This document shows positions 1 through 6,840 of a stretch of 35,990 nt of DNA, one piece after another. This DNA is from Oscillibacter sp. (GTDB lineage Bacteria > Bacillota > Clostridia > Oscillospirales > Oscillospiraceae), in contig JAGBDS010000004.1 of assembly GCA_017937405.1 (NCBI GenBank), positions 1 through 35,990 on the forward strand, in the 5' to 3' direction. The notes beneath the pieces are model-generated. The model saw only the letters and a program-made list of their open reading frames with translations. It did not search any database and had not been told where the DNA came from. The number at the start of each line of letters is the position of its first letter. Position 1 is the stretch's first letter. Made by a program: the position numbers and the translations under genes.

Positions 1-197
1 CTGCCCTCCAGCCGGGTCAGCACAGGCCATGCGCTTCGGATCTCATCCACATGGCAGTCCCTTGCGGAAGCATTGCCGACCTCCAGCGCTTCCACCAGCT
101 CGATGCAGTGGTCGAACTGCTCTCTGGGAATGGGGAACGGAATAGTCGCAACGCCGTATTCCGGGTGGCTGGCGTTGCTCAATACTGCTTGCATCAT
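1..197 (-). CDS. ardA: Antirestriction protein ArdA-like, N-terminal part only
   Basis: The reading frame is open from the ATG at 197-195 to the left window edge (65 codons), so the gene is truncated by the window. The N-terminus begins MMQAVLSNASHPEYGV and continues with TIPFPIPREQFDHC, which resembles the start of ArdA-family proteins carried by Clostridia ICEs. ArdA proteins mimic DNA and block type I restriction enzymes when an element enters a new host; that role is family knowledge, not visible in this fragment. The ATG overlaps the stop of the upstream 232-residue gene (ATGA, 194-197), so the two are translationally coupled. A second ATG follows immediately. Identification rests on recall of the N-terminus only. 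Confidence 0.6.
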   Translation of the reverse strand, partial: MMQAVLSNASHPEYGVATIPFPIPREQFDHCIELVEALEVGNASARDCHVDEIRSAWPVLTRLEG

Positions 198-892
198 TGC
201 TTGATATCACCTGTCTTTCTTTCTAAATTCAAAATCGCATCTCCGTACTTGGCCAGAAGCAGAGCGCAGATAATCAGTTGGAACGCCTCATCTGTGACCA
301 GTTCGGGAGATGCGAGATCGGCGGTGGTGATGTTGCGGCTGCCGATGGAGATGGCCTTTGCCGCCTGGTAGACGCTGTACAGCTCCGGCTGGATACCGGA
401 GAGCCGGACAGCCTGGAAGTCGAAGCCATCGCTGTCAAAGTGCCAGATGACCCTGCGCCAAATATCCTCGTATGCGGTGAGGAGGAAGAGCGCCGCCTTG
501 TTTCGGTCTGACATCCGATAGCAGCGATCTCTTGTGCGCTTCCAGCGGTTCCAATGGGTGTCACTCAGGAAAAAGTTGAATGCGTGTTGGTCGAGGTAGT
601 CCTGCAGTCGGCTCTGGAGTTGCGGCCCCATCTCGGAGCAGAAGCAGTCCCGCACAAACTCGGTGAGGTCGAGCGCTCCGGCCTCGATTCGTTCCTCCAG
701 ACAGATGCACTGACTCAAGGGGCAGGGGTGCTTGCGGTCGAAGTTCGTACAGTACCGGCAGTCCACATCCTTGGACTTGTACCGAAAGCCGGGATGATAC
801 AGGCCGTGGCCTCTGGGTTTGAAGTTGGGCGGGGTCATCATCTGCTGTTCCATCTGGCGCAGAGGGGTATCCCGCATGAAATAGCGTGTCAT
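194..892 (-). CDS. Conserved ICE accessory protein with a cysteine cluster
   Basis: A 232-residue cytoplasmic protein with no signal peptide or membrane segment. Near residues 46-65 it has a compact cysteine cluster (CRYC, HPC, LSQCICLEER), a plausible metal site, followed by a helical C-terminal half. Similar proteins starting MTRY-MRDTP and carrying this cluster occur in Clostridia ICE gene sets beside ArdA; this is from memory, and no biochemical function is known to me. The ATG start at 892 is preceded by AAAGGAGT. Its stop overlaps the ArdA-like start by four bases. The terminator at 921-959 separates it from the next upstream gene, so it probably has its own promoter or depends on read-through. 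Confidence 0.65.
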   Translation of the reverse strand: MTRYFMRDTPLRQMEQQMMTPPNFKPRGHGLYHPGFRYKSKDVDCRYCTNFDRKHPCPLSQCICLEERIEAGALDLTEFVRDCFCSEMGPQLQSRLQDYLDQHAFNFFLSDTHWNRWKRTRDRCYRMSDRNKAALFLLTAYEDIWRRVIWHFDSDGFDFQAVRLSGIQPELYSVYQAAKAISIGSRNITTADLASPELVTDEAFQLIICALLLAKYGDAILNLERKTGDIKQ

Positions 893-920
893 AGGTGGCT
901 GACTCCTTTCGGTAAAACAA

Positions 921-959
921 AAAAAGCGCCGGAGTCTTATTGCTAAAACTCCGGCGCTT
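921..959 (-). terminator. Rho-independent terminator after the 229-residue ICE gene
   Basis: Arms at 924-935 and 948-959 form a perfect 12-bp stem around a 12-base loop. Read on the minus strand the hairpin is followed by a run of seven Ts. It lies 11 bases after the stop of the gene ending at 971. Confidence 0.85.
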
Positions 960-970
960 ATCGTTGGTTG

Positions 971-1660
971 TTACATGGTCTGTTCCTGGCTGTAGGGTTC
1001 CACGGTATGCTGATCCTGCTCTCTGATGCGGTCCATGATATCGGGCATTCCGTTCTCAATCTGTTCCTGAACACTTTTGATGCACTTCTCCTGTTCGTAG
1101 GTCAGGTCGAAGCCTGCGTCGAGGGTGTCTGCACAGCATCGGTAGATTTCAATGAGCTGCTCGTCCTTGAAGAGCTGCTGTTCGGGAATGAGGCCGGAAC
1201 GGGTGGCGAAGTCACGCTTGGCTCCCTCGTAGTTGCCGGTAAAGTAGTGACCGTGGGACAGGCCTTTGCGGTCGTGATCCCAGTCCCAGGTGACGAACTC
1301 CACTCCATACTTGCTATGCGCTCCTGCCAGCACTACACCGTTGAAATCCGCCAGTACCTTATATCTGTCCGGCAGGTCGCTGACCTTCAGGGGAGGGGCC
1401 TGTTCCATTTGCTTCATATACTCGGCAGTGTTACAGACGATCCTGTATGCCTTGTCCTTTGCTGCCACATACTCCTGGGTGGGGATGTTATCGCTGCGGT
1501 AGGTGATGCCGCCGATCTGGTCTACCTCACAAAGCGGATGTTCATCCAGCCAGACAGCAAGCCTGCCGCCGACGCTCGGCTCCACTCGGAAGCCCTCGCG
1601 CCGAAGGGCGATGGCTGTTTCCTGAAAATATCTTTTCTTTTCCTCTGCGCTGACTCTCAT
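971..1660 (-). CDS. Conserved ICE accessory protein, function unknown
   Basis: A 229-residue soluble protein. I place the start at the ATG at 1660 because GGAGG (1669-1673) lies 8 bases upstream; the longer open frame to 1765 runs back through the upstream gene's terminator hairpin and is not credible. Recognisable stretches are VEFVTWDWDHDRKGLSHGHYF and EIYRCCADTLDAGFDLTYEQ, which recur in proteins of Clostridia conjugative elements. I know of no defined activity. A terminator follows directly (921-959) and two more lie upstream (1696-1739 and 1758-1784), so the gene appears to be a single-gene transcription unit. Confidence 0.65.
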   Translation of the reverse strand: MRVSAEEKKRYFQETAIALRREGFRVEPSVGGRLAVWLDEHPLCEVDQIGGITYRSDNIPTQEYVAAKDKAYRIVCNTAEYMKQMEQAPPLKVSDLPDRYKVLADFNGVVLAGAHSKYGVEFVTWDWDHDRKGLSHGHYFTGNYEGAKRDFATRSGLIPEQQLFKDEQLIEIYRCCADTLDAGFDLTYEQEKCIKSVQEQIENGMPDIMDRIREQDQHTVEPYSQEQTM

Positions 1661-1690
1661 TGTATTTTCCTCCGTTCTTTTTTGAGAAAT

Positions 1691-1739
1691 AAAAAAAGCG
1701 CCAATTTGATGGTCTGTTACGACCGTCAAATTGACGCTT
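1691..1739 (-). terminator. Terminator for the orphan gene (distal of two)
   Basis: Arms at 1696-1714 and 1721-1739 form a 19-bp stem with two mismatches and a six-base loop. On the minus strand it is followed by seven Ts (1691-1697). The outer stem and T-run resemble those of the terminator at 921-959. Confidence 0.8.
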
Positions 1740-1750
1740 ACATCTCGGGT

Positions 1751-1784
1751 AAAAGAAAAGGACAACCGATTTTCGGCTGTCCCT
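1751..1784 (-). terminator. Terminator for the orphan gene (proximal of two)
   Basis: Arms at 1760-1769 and 1774-1783 (GGACAaCCGA against TCGGcTGTCC) form a hairpin. The minus strand continues into TTTTCTTTT. It begins 18 bases after the stop of the gene at 1802, making a tandem pair with the terminator at 1691-1739. Confidence 0.7.
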
Positions 1785-1801
1785 TGAAAAATGTGTATTC
1801 A

Positions 1802-2185
1802 TTATTTCTTAAAGTCATTTATTACGTCAAGTAGGTCAAGATTGTTAGTTTCTGCATTTAAGTCCAGAAAGCTATTTATGTGTTCGGGTAGATAGGCATT
1901 TACCAATTCTAATAGTCTGCGATAATTCCAATCATCTGTATAATCAAAGTTATGCTTCACGACATTATACAAATGCGAATTTAGCCATTCATGCGGGAGT
2001 TCAGCTATTTTCCTGCGTCCCAATAAAATGCTTGCGTCATTTTGCCCGCAACAAGACCATTGCAGTAAAATAAGTAAAACCTTTTCAGATATGCAATCGT
2101 CATACCTATCAAGGCTGCAAAGGTCTGAAAACAAAATATCGTATTTGGATAATTCTTCTTTTAGCTTTTCTTCTCGCCAGTCCAC
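1802..2185 (-). CDS. AT-rich orphan gene, function unknown
   Basis: A 127-residue soluble, mostly helical protein that I do not recognise. The start chosen is GTG at 2185 because AAGGAGG (2192-2198) lies six bases upstream; a TTG at 2221 in the same frame would place this ribosome binding site inside the gene. Codon use is strikingly AT-rich (many AAA, ATT, TTA) compared with the GC-rich neighbours on both sides, which points to separate acquisition as element cargo. It is followed by two tandem terminators. Small single cargo genes of this kind are often toxins, immunity proteins or defence components, but nothing in the sequence identifies such a role. Confidence 0.6.
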   Translation of the reverse strand: MDWREEKLKEELSKYDILFSDLCSLDRYDDCISEKVLLILLQWSCCGQNDASILLGRRKIAELPHEWLNSHLYNVVKHNFDYTDDWNYRRLLELVNAYLPEHINSFLDLNAETNNLDLLDVINDFKK

Positions 2186-2324
2186 CTTTGACCTCCTTGA
2201 TATGGCATATTGATTTCTCAAATCCCAATGTGAAAAATATTATAGCACATAGATGTGAAATTTTCTACCGTCTTTCGGTGTTACGGCTCTTTCTCGCCTT
2301 TTACCTTTCTGATACAGTACCCGA

Positions 2325-2346
2325 TACATGGGGACTGTCCCATGTA
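2325..2346. repeat. 22-bp inverted repeat between the orphan gene and the HTH gene
   Basis: Arms TACATGGG (2325-2332) and CCCATGTA (2339-2346) are perfect around a six-base centre. It lies 53 bases downstream of the HTH gene stop on the minus strand and upstream of the orphan gene. With no T-run beside it, it fits an operator or a weak terminator equally well. Confidence 0.5.
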
Positions 2347-2398
2347 GGAACAGCCCTGGTAGTGCGGGAGAATATTGCCGTGTAGGAATATTATGTTC

Positions 2399-2959
2399 TT
2401 ACTCTTGTTCCAAGTACCGTAGTGCTATCTGCCGATTGGTATTGGAGAGGTGACTGGGGTTCTGGATGGTGTATTCCGAGATGAACTCCACCAGCCATTT
2501 CTTTGCGATGACTTGTGTCCTGTCCGGCAGCATGACACTCTTGAGCTTCTGGTGAACCAGCCACTGACCTATCGTTCCGTGACTGTACCCGATGAGTGAC
2601 CGGACATCTTTCGGTGTCAGAGCATCCGGCTGTTCTGCCCACAATGTGTAGAGAAATCGTTGAAAGTCCCTGACATTGATTTGGGCGATGGGATTGATGC
2701 GCTTGTTCTTGTTGTTGAAGAGACCGACCGGAGCGGCCACAGTTTCCGGTGCTGTTTCCAGCGTCCGGAGATAGGTGACCACATCGTCGATGCGGATTTT
2801 ATAGCGGCGGGTTTTCTTGCCGCTGTCCTGACAGGGGATATACCCGCCGTCGAGGAGCCATTTTGCCTTGCGTTTGCTGATGCGGCAGATGCGGTACAAC
2901 TGATCTGCGCTTATGATTTCGGGATATTCCTCGTAGAGGAAGGAGTACTCTGTTTCCAC
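2399..2959 (-). CDS. Helix-turn-helix protein, excisionase/integrase-adjacent type
   Basis: A 186-residue DNA-binding protein. Residues about 15-65 form a winged HTH of the excisionase/MerR-like type (ISADQLYRICRISKRKAKWL, then GGYIPCQDSGKKTRRYKI, then DDVVTYL). A second helical region around residues 115-165 (KDVRSLIGYSHGTIGQWLV) looks like another HTH. The start is GTG at 2959 with GGAGG at eight bases. Proteins of this form normally sit next to the site-specific recombinase at the end of Clostridia ICEs and help direct excision; that role is inferred. Here no recombinase accompanies it before the attachment site, so the integrase must lie at the far end or be lost. Confidence 0.65.
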   Translation of the reverse strand: METEYSFLYEEYPEIISADQLYRICRISKRKAKWLLDGGYIPCQDSGKKTRRYKIRIDDVVTYLRTLETAPETVAAPVGLFNNKNKRINPIAQINVRDFQRFLYTLWAEQPDALTPKDVRSLIGYSHGTIGQWLVHQKLKSVMLPDRTQVIAKKWLVEFISEYTIQNPSHLSNTNRQIALRYLEQE

Positions 2960-3019
2960 TGTTTTGTCCTCCGTAGGGGTGTGGTTGGTTGATTGATGCT
3001 GTCAGTGGCAGGCAACCGT

Positions 3020-3348
3020 CTACACTTTCCCTTTTGAAGGGGTCGGAAACTATAGTTACTTAAAGGCATATTCGCCTTCCTCACTTCTACGCTTTTTCTA
3101 CACTTTGCGGAGAGTTTTGCGAATTTTGGTCTAAACCGAGGGGTATTCGAATCCCGAAAAACCGTTGCTATGACTGCGTTTTTCGGTGACCAGAGTTACC
3201 TCAATTCTCTTAAAATCACCCTGTACATCGGATTCGAAATCGAGTAGGTCATTTCGGCTTCCGAGCCGGAAAACCCTTGATATTTCGGCGTTTTTGCGGT
3301 ATCCTGATGTTAGCTTGTGGGGCGGTTTCTACGCTTTTTCTACGCTTT
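3020..3348 (+). repeat. Five copies of a 9-bp repeat at the element end (candidate integrase arm sites)
   Basis: CTAC(A/G)CTTT occurs at 3020-3028, 3087-3095, 3098-3106, 3329-3337 and 3340-3348, all in the same direction. Four copies form two tandem pairs, each with an 11-bp period, sharing TTCTACGCTTTTTCTAC (3085-3101 and 3327-3343). Multiple short direct repeats near an attachment core are typical arm-type binding sites of tyrosine recombinases. The 480 bases from 2960 to 3440 hold no credible gene. Confidence 0.6.
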
Positions 3349-3411
3349 GTGTAGGGTGCGTATTTGATTCAAAATGCGAGTGGTATTCGATTTGGCGGGG
3401 TCTTAAAGTTA

Positions 3412-3431
3412 CTCATCGATTCTCATCGATT
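3412..3431 (+). repeat. Perfect 10-bp tandem repeat beside the attachment site
   Basis: CTCATCGATT is repeated twice without interruption (3412-3421 and 3422-3431), ending 15 bases before the tRNA-like core. Its position suggests a recombination accessory site. Confidence 0.6.
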
Positions 3432-3443
3432 TTTCACTCCAAA

Positions 3444-3502
3444 TGACTCGAAATCAAGTTGTCCGCAAGGGCACGTGGGTTCGAATCCCACCCGCTGCGC
3501 CA
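3444..3502 (+). other. tRNA-Ser(CGA) 3' fragment: attachment-site half of the element
   Basis: This is the 3' two thirds of a tRNA-Ser gene. It shows anticodon loop CTCGAAA (3447-3453, anticodon CGA at 3449-3451), 3' anticodon stem TCAAG, a long variable arm TGTCC-GCAA-GGGCA, T-arm GTGGG-TTCGAAT-CCCAC (3475-3491), acceptor strand CCGCTGC (3492-3498), discriminator G and encoded CCA (3500-3502). The long variable arm and discriminator G indicate serine. The 5' half (acceptor strand, D-arm) is absent: upstream sequence matches only the inner three anticodon-stem pairs (TGA, 3444-3446). It is therefore not a functional tRNA but the duplicated 3' end left by integration. Confidence 0.85.
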
Positions 3503-3541
3503 ACTCGTCGCAAACGTCATATCGCTTGCGACGAGTTTTTT
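3503..3541 (+). terminator. tRNA terminator
   Basis: Arms 3503-3513 and 3526-3536 form a perfect 11-bp stem, ending in T5 (preceded by the T of the stem). It starts directly after the CCA, as expected for the native tRNA-Ser terminator left on the chromosomal side of the junction. Confidence 0.85.
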
Positions 3542-3564
3542 ATGCTTTGCATCAAAAACTCATC

Positions 3565-3602
3565 CCGCCCGATTCGAACAGCTGGACTGTCGAACCGGGC
3601 GG
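3565..3602. terminator. Hairpin at the end of the 425-residue gene
   Basis: Arms 3565-3577 and 3590-3602 form a 13-bp stem with one mismatch. It lies just after the stop of the minus-strand gene at 3614, and T-rich sequence occurs on both sides, so it probably terminates that gene. Confidence 0.55.
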
Positions 3603-3613
3603 TTTGTTTTTGC

Positions 3614-4891
3614 TCAGGTTGCCGCGCCGCCTGCGGGGGGCGTAGGAGAATTCATCTCTCTGAGCCGCCGTTCCCGCATGGGAGCGCCGATCTGACTGAT
3701 CTTCTGCTTTAAAATGCGGTACTGCTGGAGCATCGGCTGGAGCATCGCCACAGTATCGGGGTCATCGCAGCTGGCACAGAATTTTTCCACATGCGCCATT
3801 TTGCCCATGAGCTTGCTGCACTCTTTTGCAAAGTCCCGGCTATCCTGAGAAGCTTTGGGATCCTTTAGCTGATTGCGGAAGCACTCCAGACCCCGTGTGG
3901 GCAGAATTTCCATAATGTGGTCGTCAAACTCATCATCGGTGGGGAAAGCGTCATCCCCACGCGCCTCCTTCACATTTCTCTTGAGAACGTCTCCCACGCT
4001 CTGATAGAGCATAGTGATATACTCCTGAACATGCTTGTTTTCCAGATATTCGTCCCACATCTTCATGCCCCGCACGACCATGGAGACCGAAGCCTCATTC
4101 ACTTTAACATATCCCACTGCGATCTGGCATTCTTTCATGCCGGAAAGTGCCGTTTGAAAGTCGAACCCATTGGCTTCCAGTTTTTTAAAGAGTTCCCTAG
4201 CCTGCTCTGCAATGGGCGTCACTACCGGAGCACTGCGTACTGCAAGAAATTGTCCATCACTGCCACGGGCGCCCCTTTGCTGCATCATCCTCATTTCCTC
4301 GGGGGTCACGATGCCCGGGTCTTTGCGGTTTGCCTTTTGGAAGCGCCGTACCTTCCTCACACGGCTACGGACTGGGGTGGTCTCGATGGCGGGGATCAAG
4401 GTTCGGCAGTCCCGCTGAACCTGTACCGGCTCGGGCGCGGGTTCAGGCGGCCCTCCGGCGGAAGACTCCTCACGGTTGCGGGAAAAGGTGCTCTTGAACC
4501 AGTTTTTGACGCGTTGCCAGCGGCTCAGCTGCTGCTGCGGGGCGGCCTGCGCCGCCTCCGGGGGTGGAGGCGTTTCAGCCAGAGGCTGGACGATCTGCGC
4601 CAGGGGAACGGCGATGACCTGAGGCTCCTGGGCGGCTTCCTCCTCCAGACGGCGGATGCGGGCCTCGACATTGAGCTGACCCATGACGAGGGCTATGACG
4701 GGGTCTCTTCCCACACCCATGTCGCGGCTCAGATCCAGGTGTTCGAAATCCGGATGGTTTCTCTGCATGTACCGCATTTGCCCCAGGCGTTCCTGGTAAT
4801 AATCCATATCGACCCGTTCATCCTGTTGGACGTTCTGGCGATACGCATCCAGTTCCTGCCGGCTTTTCTCCAAACGTTCCTGTGCAGTCAA
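3614..4891 (-). CDS. Unknown 425-residue helical protein, coupled to the GNAT gene
   Basis: I do not recognise this protein. It is soluble, with a charged helical N-terminus (residues 1-90), a Pro/Gln/Ala-rich linker near 95-125, a basic patch (SRWQRVKNWFKSTFSRNRE and RVRKVRRFQKANRK) and a folded C-terminal half containing two cysteines in CASC. The start is TTG at 4891: its TTGA overlaps the stop of the upstream acetyltransferase gene, and AAGGAGGAG sits seven bases upstream. The basic patch resembles a membrane- or nucleic-acid-binding segment, but no function can be given. It is the second gene of a two-gene unit and is probably lineage-specific. Confidence 0.7.
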   Translation of the reverse strand: MTAQERLEKSRQELDAYRQNVQQDERVDMDYYQERLGQMRYMQRNHPDFEHLDLSRDMGVGRDPVIALVMGQLNVEARIRRLEEEAAQEPQVIAVPLAQIVQPLAETPPPPEAAQAAPQQQLSRWQRVKNWFKSTFSRNREESSAGGPPEPAPEPVQVQRDCRTLIPAIETTPVRSRVRKVRRFQKANRKDPGIVTPEEMRMMQQRGARGSDGQFLAVRSAPVVTPIAEQARELFKKLEANGFDFQTALSGMKECQIAVGYVKVNEASVSMVVRGMKMWDEYLENKHVQEYITMLYQSVGDVLKRNVKEARGDDAFPTDDEFDDHIMEILPTRGLECFRNQLKDPKASQDSRDFAKECSKLMGKMAHVEKFCASCDDPDTVAMLQPMLQQYRILKQKISQIGAPMRERRLREMNSPTPPAGGAAT

Positions 4892-5745
4892 GTTTCGTCT
4901 CCTCCTTCAAGCTCATATGTCAGCGCCACAAGCTCAGTCTCCTCAGCCGGGGACGCGGAGGTGCCGGCTATGATTTGGGAAATCTTGTCCATCGTCATCA
5001 GCCGCACCGGGGTTTCGTAGGGGTGCTGCTTCGCCATAGCATGGACGCTGGCGCAGGCCATGGCGGCCGCCCGGCGGGAATCCTCTGCCAGCACATAGCG
5101 GTATACCATAGAGAAGCCCTCCTGCCCCTCATCCTCGGCGAAAAGCAGCAGGCCGGTGATCTCCTCGTGCTCCACCATTGCCACGCTGCAGGGCAGATAG
5201 TCCTCCCGCCGCAGCGGGAAGCTGACCAGCGTGTCCTCCCCCCGCTTCTGTGCTTTCTGACTAAAGGCACGCAGGTAGACATTGGGCACTTGGGAGAACG
5301 GGATCACGCCCCGGGGAACGGTGAAGCTCCCCAGCTTGCCCTCCGCCAGGGCGCCCACCGTGGTTTCAAACAGCTTTTCCCGGCTGGCCGTAATGATGTC
5401 GAAGTCGTTAAAGAGGAAGAAATACGTATACTCACTTCTGGAGTCCAGAAATGCCGCCAGTGTGCCGGCTGTTTTTTCCCGCTTCAAAATGCTGATAAGG
5501 CTCCTGAGCAGCCGCGTACCGGCCCCTTGGAACCTAAGCTCCGGTTCCACATAGATCCACAGGATCTCCACGTCGCTCTCGCCCACCTGCGTCATCAGGA
5601 TACCGACGGGATGGAAGCCATCCTCGCGCCGATCCAGTAGCCCCAGGGAAAAGGTGCCCGGCCCTCCCAGCTGCTGTGCCAACGTTTCCGGCAGCAAATG
5701 CGAAAAGCTGGCCCTGTGTTCCTCTTTCAGCACAATGATATCCAC
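4888..5745 (-). CDS. GNAT-family N-acetyltransferase
   Basis: A 285-residue protein whose N-terminal 140 residues are a GNAT acetyltransferase domain. The acetyl-CoA binding motif A is at residues 66-90 (YVEPELRFQGAGTRLLRSL), with the Q/R-x-x-G-x-G/A signature RFQGAG. The C-terminal half (150-285) looks like a second, diverged GNAT-like fold without a clear motif. The family transfers acetyl groups from acetyl-CoA to amines of small molecules or proteins; the substrate here is unknown. The start is GTG at 5745 with AAAGGAAG upstream. It is co-transcribed and translationally coupled with the following unknown gene. Confidence 0.75.
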   Translation of the reverse strand: MDIIVLKEEHRASFSHLLPETLAQQLGGPGTFSLGLLDRREDGFHPVGILMTQVGESDVEILWIYVEPELRFQGAGTRLLRSLISILKREKTAGTLAAFLDSRSEYTYFFLFNDFDIITASREKLFETTVGALAEGKLGSFTVPRGVIPFSQVPNVYLRAFSQKAQKRGEDTLVSFPLRREDYLPCSVAMVEHEEITGLLLFAEDEGQEGFSMVYRYVLAEDSRRAAAMACASVHAMAKQHPYETPVRLMTMDKISQIIAGTSASPAEETELVALTYELEGGDET

Positions 5746-5771
5746 ACGTTCACTTCCTTTGTTCTTTTTTT

Positions 5772-5777
5772 AGTATA
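5772..5777 (-). promoter_or_regulatory. -10 element for the GNAT operon
   Basis: TATACT on the minus strand, 27 bases before the GTG start. No good -35 box is visible at 16-18 bases. The rest of 5778-5987 contains no gene that I can see. Confidence 0.4.
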
Positions 5778-5987
5778 GCACATGCCACCCATGATAAATA
5801 TCCGTTTTTCTAAAATTTTCATAAAAATATCGTCGGCAGGAACAAAGGGAATCACCGGCTGCGGGAGGAATGCGAACGGTTTTGAAGCTCCAACTTTTCA
5901 GTTCGTACCCAAAACCAACCGTGAATCCAGCACAGCGGGTTCGATTCGGGTTGGGAAAGGAAAATATCCAGATTGAAGCCGTTTGCC

Positions 5988-6024
5988 AAAAGGGGGGACA
6001 GGCTTTGCCTGTCCCCCCCCTTTT
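5988..6024 (-). terminator. Terminator of the beta-helix transferase gene
   Basis: A long GC-rich hairpin (AAAAGGGGGGACAGG, loop CTTTG, CCTGTCCCCCC) lies 13 bases past the stop at 6037. A/T runs on both sides would allow action in either direction. Confidence 0.8.
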
Positions 6025-6036
6025 GATATTTTTCCG

Positions 6037-6699
6037 TCATTTGCGGGCGGCGATGTCGTTCTGGGCCTTGAAAATGCTGTCCGCCGGGATGGTGCCCCGG
6101 ACGGAGGACGTGGGATAGATGCTGGTGTTCCGGCCGATGACCGTACCGGGGTTCAGAACGCTGTTGCAGCCCACCTCCACATGGTCGCCCAGGATGGCGC
6201 CGAACTTCTTCCGGCCCGTCTCGATGCGCTCTTCGCCGTTTCTCACCACCACCAGGGTCTTGTCGGACTTCACGTTAGAAGTGATGGAGCCTGCGCCCAT
6301 GTGGCTCTTATAGCCCAGGATGGAGTCGCCCACATAGTTATAGTGGGGGGTCTGGACGTTATCAAAAAGGATGACGTTTTTCAGCTCCACAGAGTTGCCC
6401 ACCACACAGTTGGCTCCCACCAGGGCGCTGCCGCGAATGAAGGCGCAGTGGCGGACCTCCGTCTCAGGGCCGATGATGCAGGGAGCACCCAGGTAGGCCG
6501 AGGGGAACACCTTAGCGGTCTTATGCACCCAGACGTTGGGGGCGGGCTGGTCATACTCGCCGGTGGGCAGGGTGGGGCCCAGGGCCAGGATGAGTTCCTT
6601 GATGCCGTCCAGGGCCTGCCAGGGATATTCAAATTGCGCCAGATAGTCCCCCGCCAGGGTGTGGGACAGGTCCAGCAGTTCAGAAACGTTCAGTTTCAT
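6037..6699 (-). CDS. Left-handed beta-helix transferase (GlmU C-domain/LpxA-like)
   Basis: A 220-residue protein made mostly of hexapeptide repeats (about residues 60-215, e.g. LGAPCIIGPETEVR, GSALVGANCVVGNSVE, VEVGCNSVLNPGTVIGRNTS), the left-handed beta-helix fold of acyl/acetyl-transferases. It resembles the C-terminal half of GlmU but lacks the N-terminal uridylyltransferase domain and its GxGTRM motif. Annotated relatives are called UDP-N-acetylglucosamine pyrophosphorylase-like, a name that overstates what is shown. The substrate is probably a sugar nucleotide or amino sugar. The start is ATG at 6699 with AGGAG nine bases upstream. It is transcribed divergently from the YfcE-type gene. 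Confidence 0.75.
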   Translation of the reverse strand: MKLNVSELLDLSHTLAGDYLAQFEYPWQALDGIKELILALGPTLPTGEYDQPAPNVWVHKTAKVFPSAYLGAPCIIGPETEVRHCAFIRGSALVGANCVVGNSVELKNVILFDNVQTPHYNYVGDSILGYKSHMGAGSITSNVKSDKTLVVVRNGEERIETGRKKFGAILGDHVEVGCNSVLNPGTVIGRNTSIYPTSSVRGTIPADSIFKAQNDIAARK

Positions 6700-6734
6700 A
6701 GCGATTCACTCCTGTTTGATGGATTCAACCACGT

Positions 6735-6763
6735 ATTATATACCTCCGCTGCGGCAGCTGCAA
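6735..6763 (-). promoter_or_regulatory. Promoter of the beta-helix transferase gene
   Basis: On the minus strand -35 TTGCAG (6758-6763) and -10 TATAAT (6735-6740) are 17 bases apart. It forms a back-to-back divergent pair with the plus-strand promoter at 6773-6801. Confidence 0.7.
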
Positions 6764-6772
6764 GATTTTGCG

Positions 6773-6801
6773 TTGCTTTTTCTGAGTCGGGGCGCTACAA
6801 T
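6773..6801 (+). promoter_or_regulatory. Promoter of the YfcE-type phosphodiesterase gene
   Basis: -35 TTGCTT (6773-6778) and -10 TACAAT (6796-6801) are 17 bases apart, with transcription starting about 33 bases before the ATG at 6841. Confidence 0.6.
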
Positions 6802-6840
6802 CATACTGATATGAAACTGACTGACAAAGGAGAACTTTCC

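Larger units (their letters stand above)
1..3502. mobile_element. Right end of an integrative (ICE-like) element in a tRNA-Ser gene
   Basis: The genes from the left edge to about 2959 are typical cargo and control genes of Clostridia integrative and conjugative elements: an ArdA-like start, two conserved accessory proteins and an HTH protein. They are followed by a repeat-rich non-coding end that stops at a 3' fragment of tRNA-Ser(CGA) (3447-3502). In tRNA-targeted integration the intact tRNA is rebuilt at one end and a 3' copy is left at the other, so the intact tRNA should lie left of this window. No integrase, relaxase or type IV secretion gene is visible here, so element type and completeness are inferred. 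Confidence 0.75.

Noticed and set aside
1661-1765. N-terminal extension of the 229-residue ICE protein to an upstream start
   Set aside because: The extension would run through the terminator hairpin of the preceding gene, while a good ribosome binding site fits the ATG at 1660.
3130-3155. Possible second attachment core (GGTATTCGAATCCC resembles the T-loop)
   Set aside because: The match to the tRNA fragment is only about 12 bases with an insertion and is not followed by acceptor sequence.
2960-3440. CRISPR array
   Set aside because: The repeats are only 9-10 bases with irregular or very short spacing and no cas genes are near.
3444-3502. Complete tRNA gene
   Set aside because: The acceptor 5' strand and D-arm are missing and the outer anticodon-stem pairs do not form, so it cannot give a functional tRNA.
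5876-5960. tRNA-like GGGTTCGATTC stretch in the gap upstream of the GNAT gene
   Set aside because: No T-stem, acceptor or anticodon arm can be paired around it on either strand.
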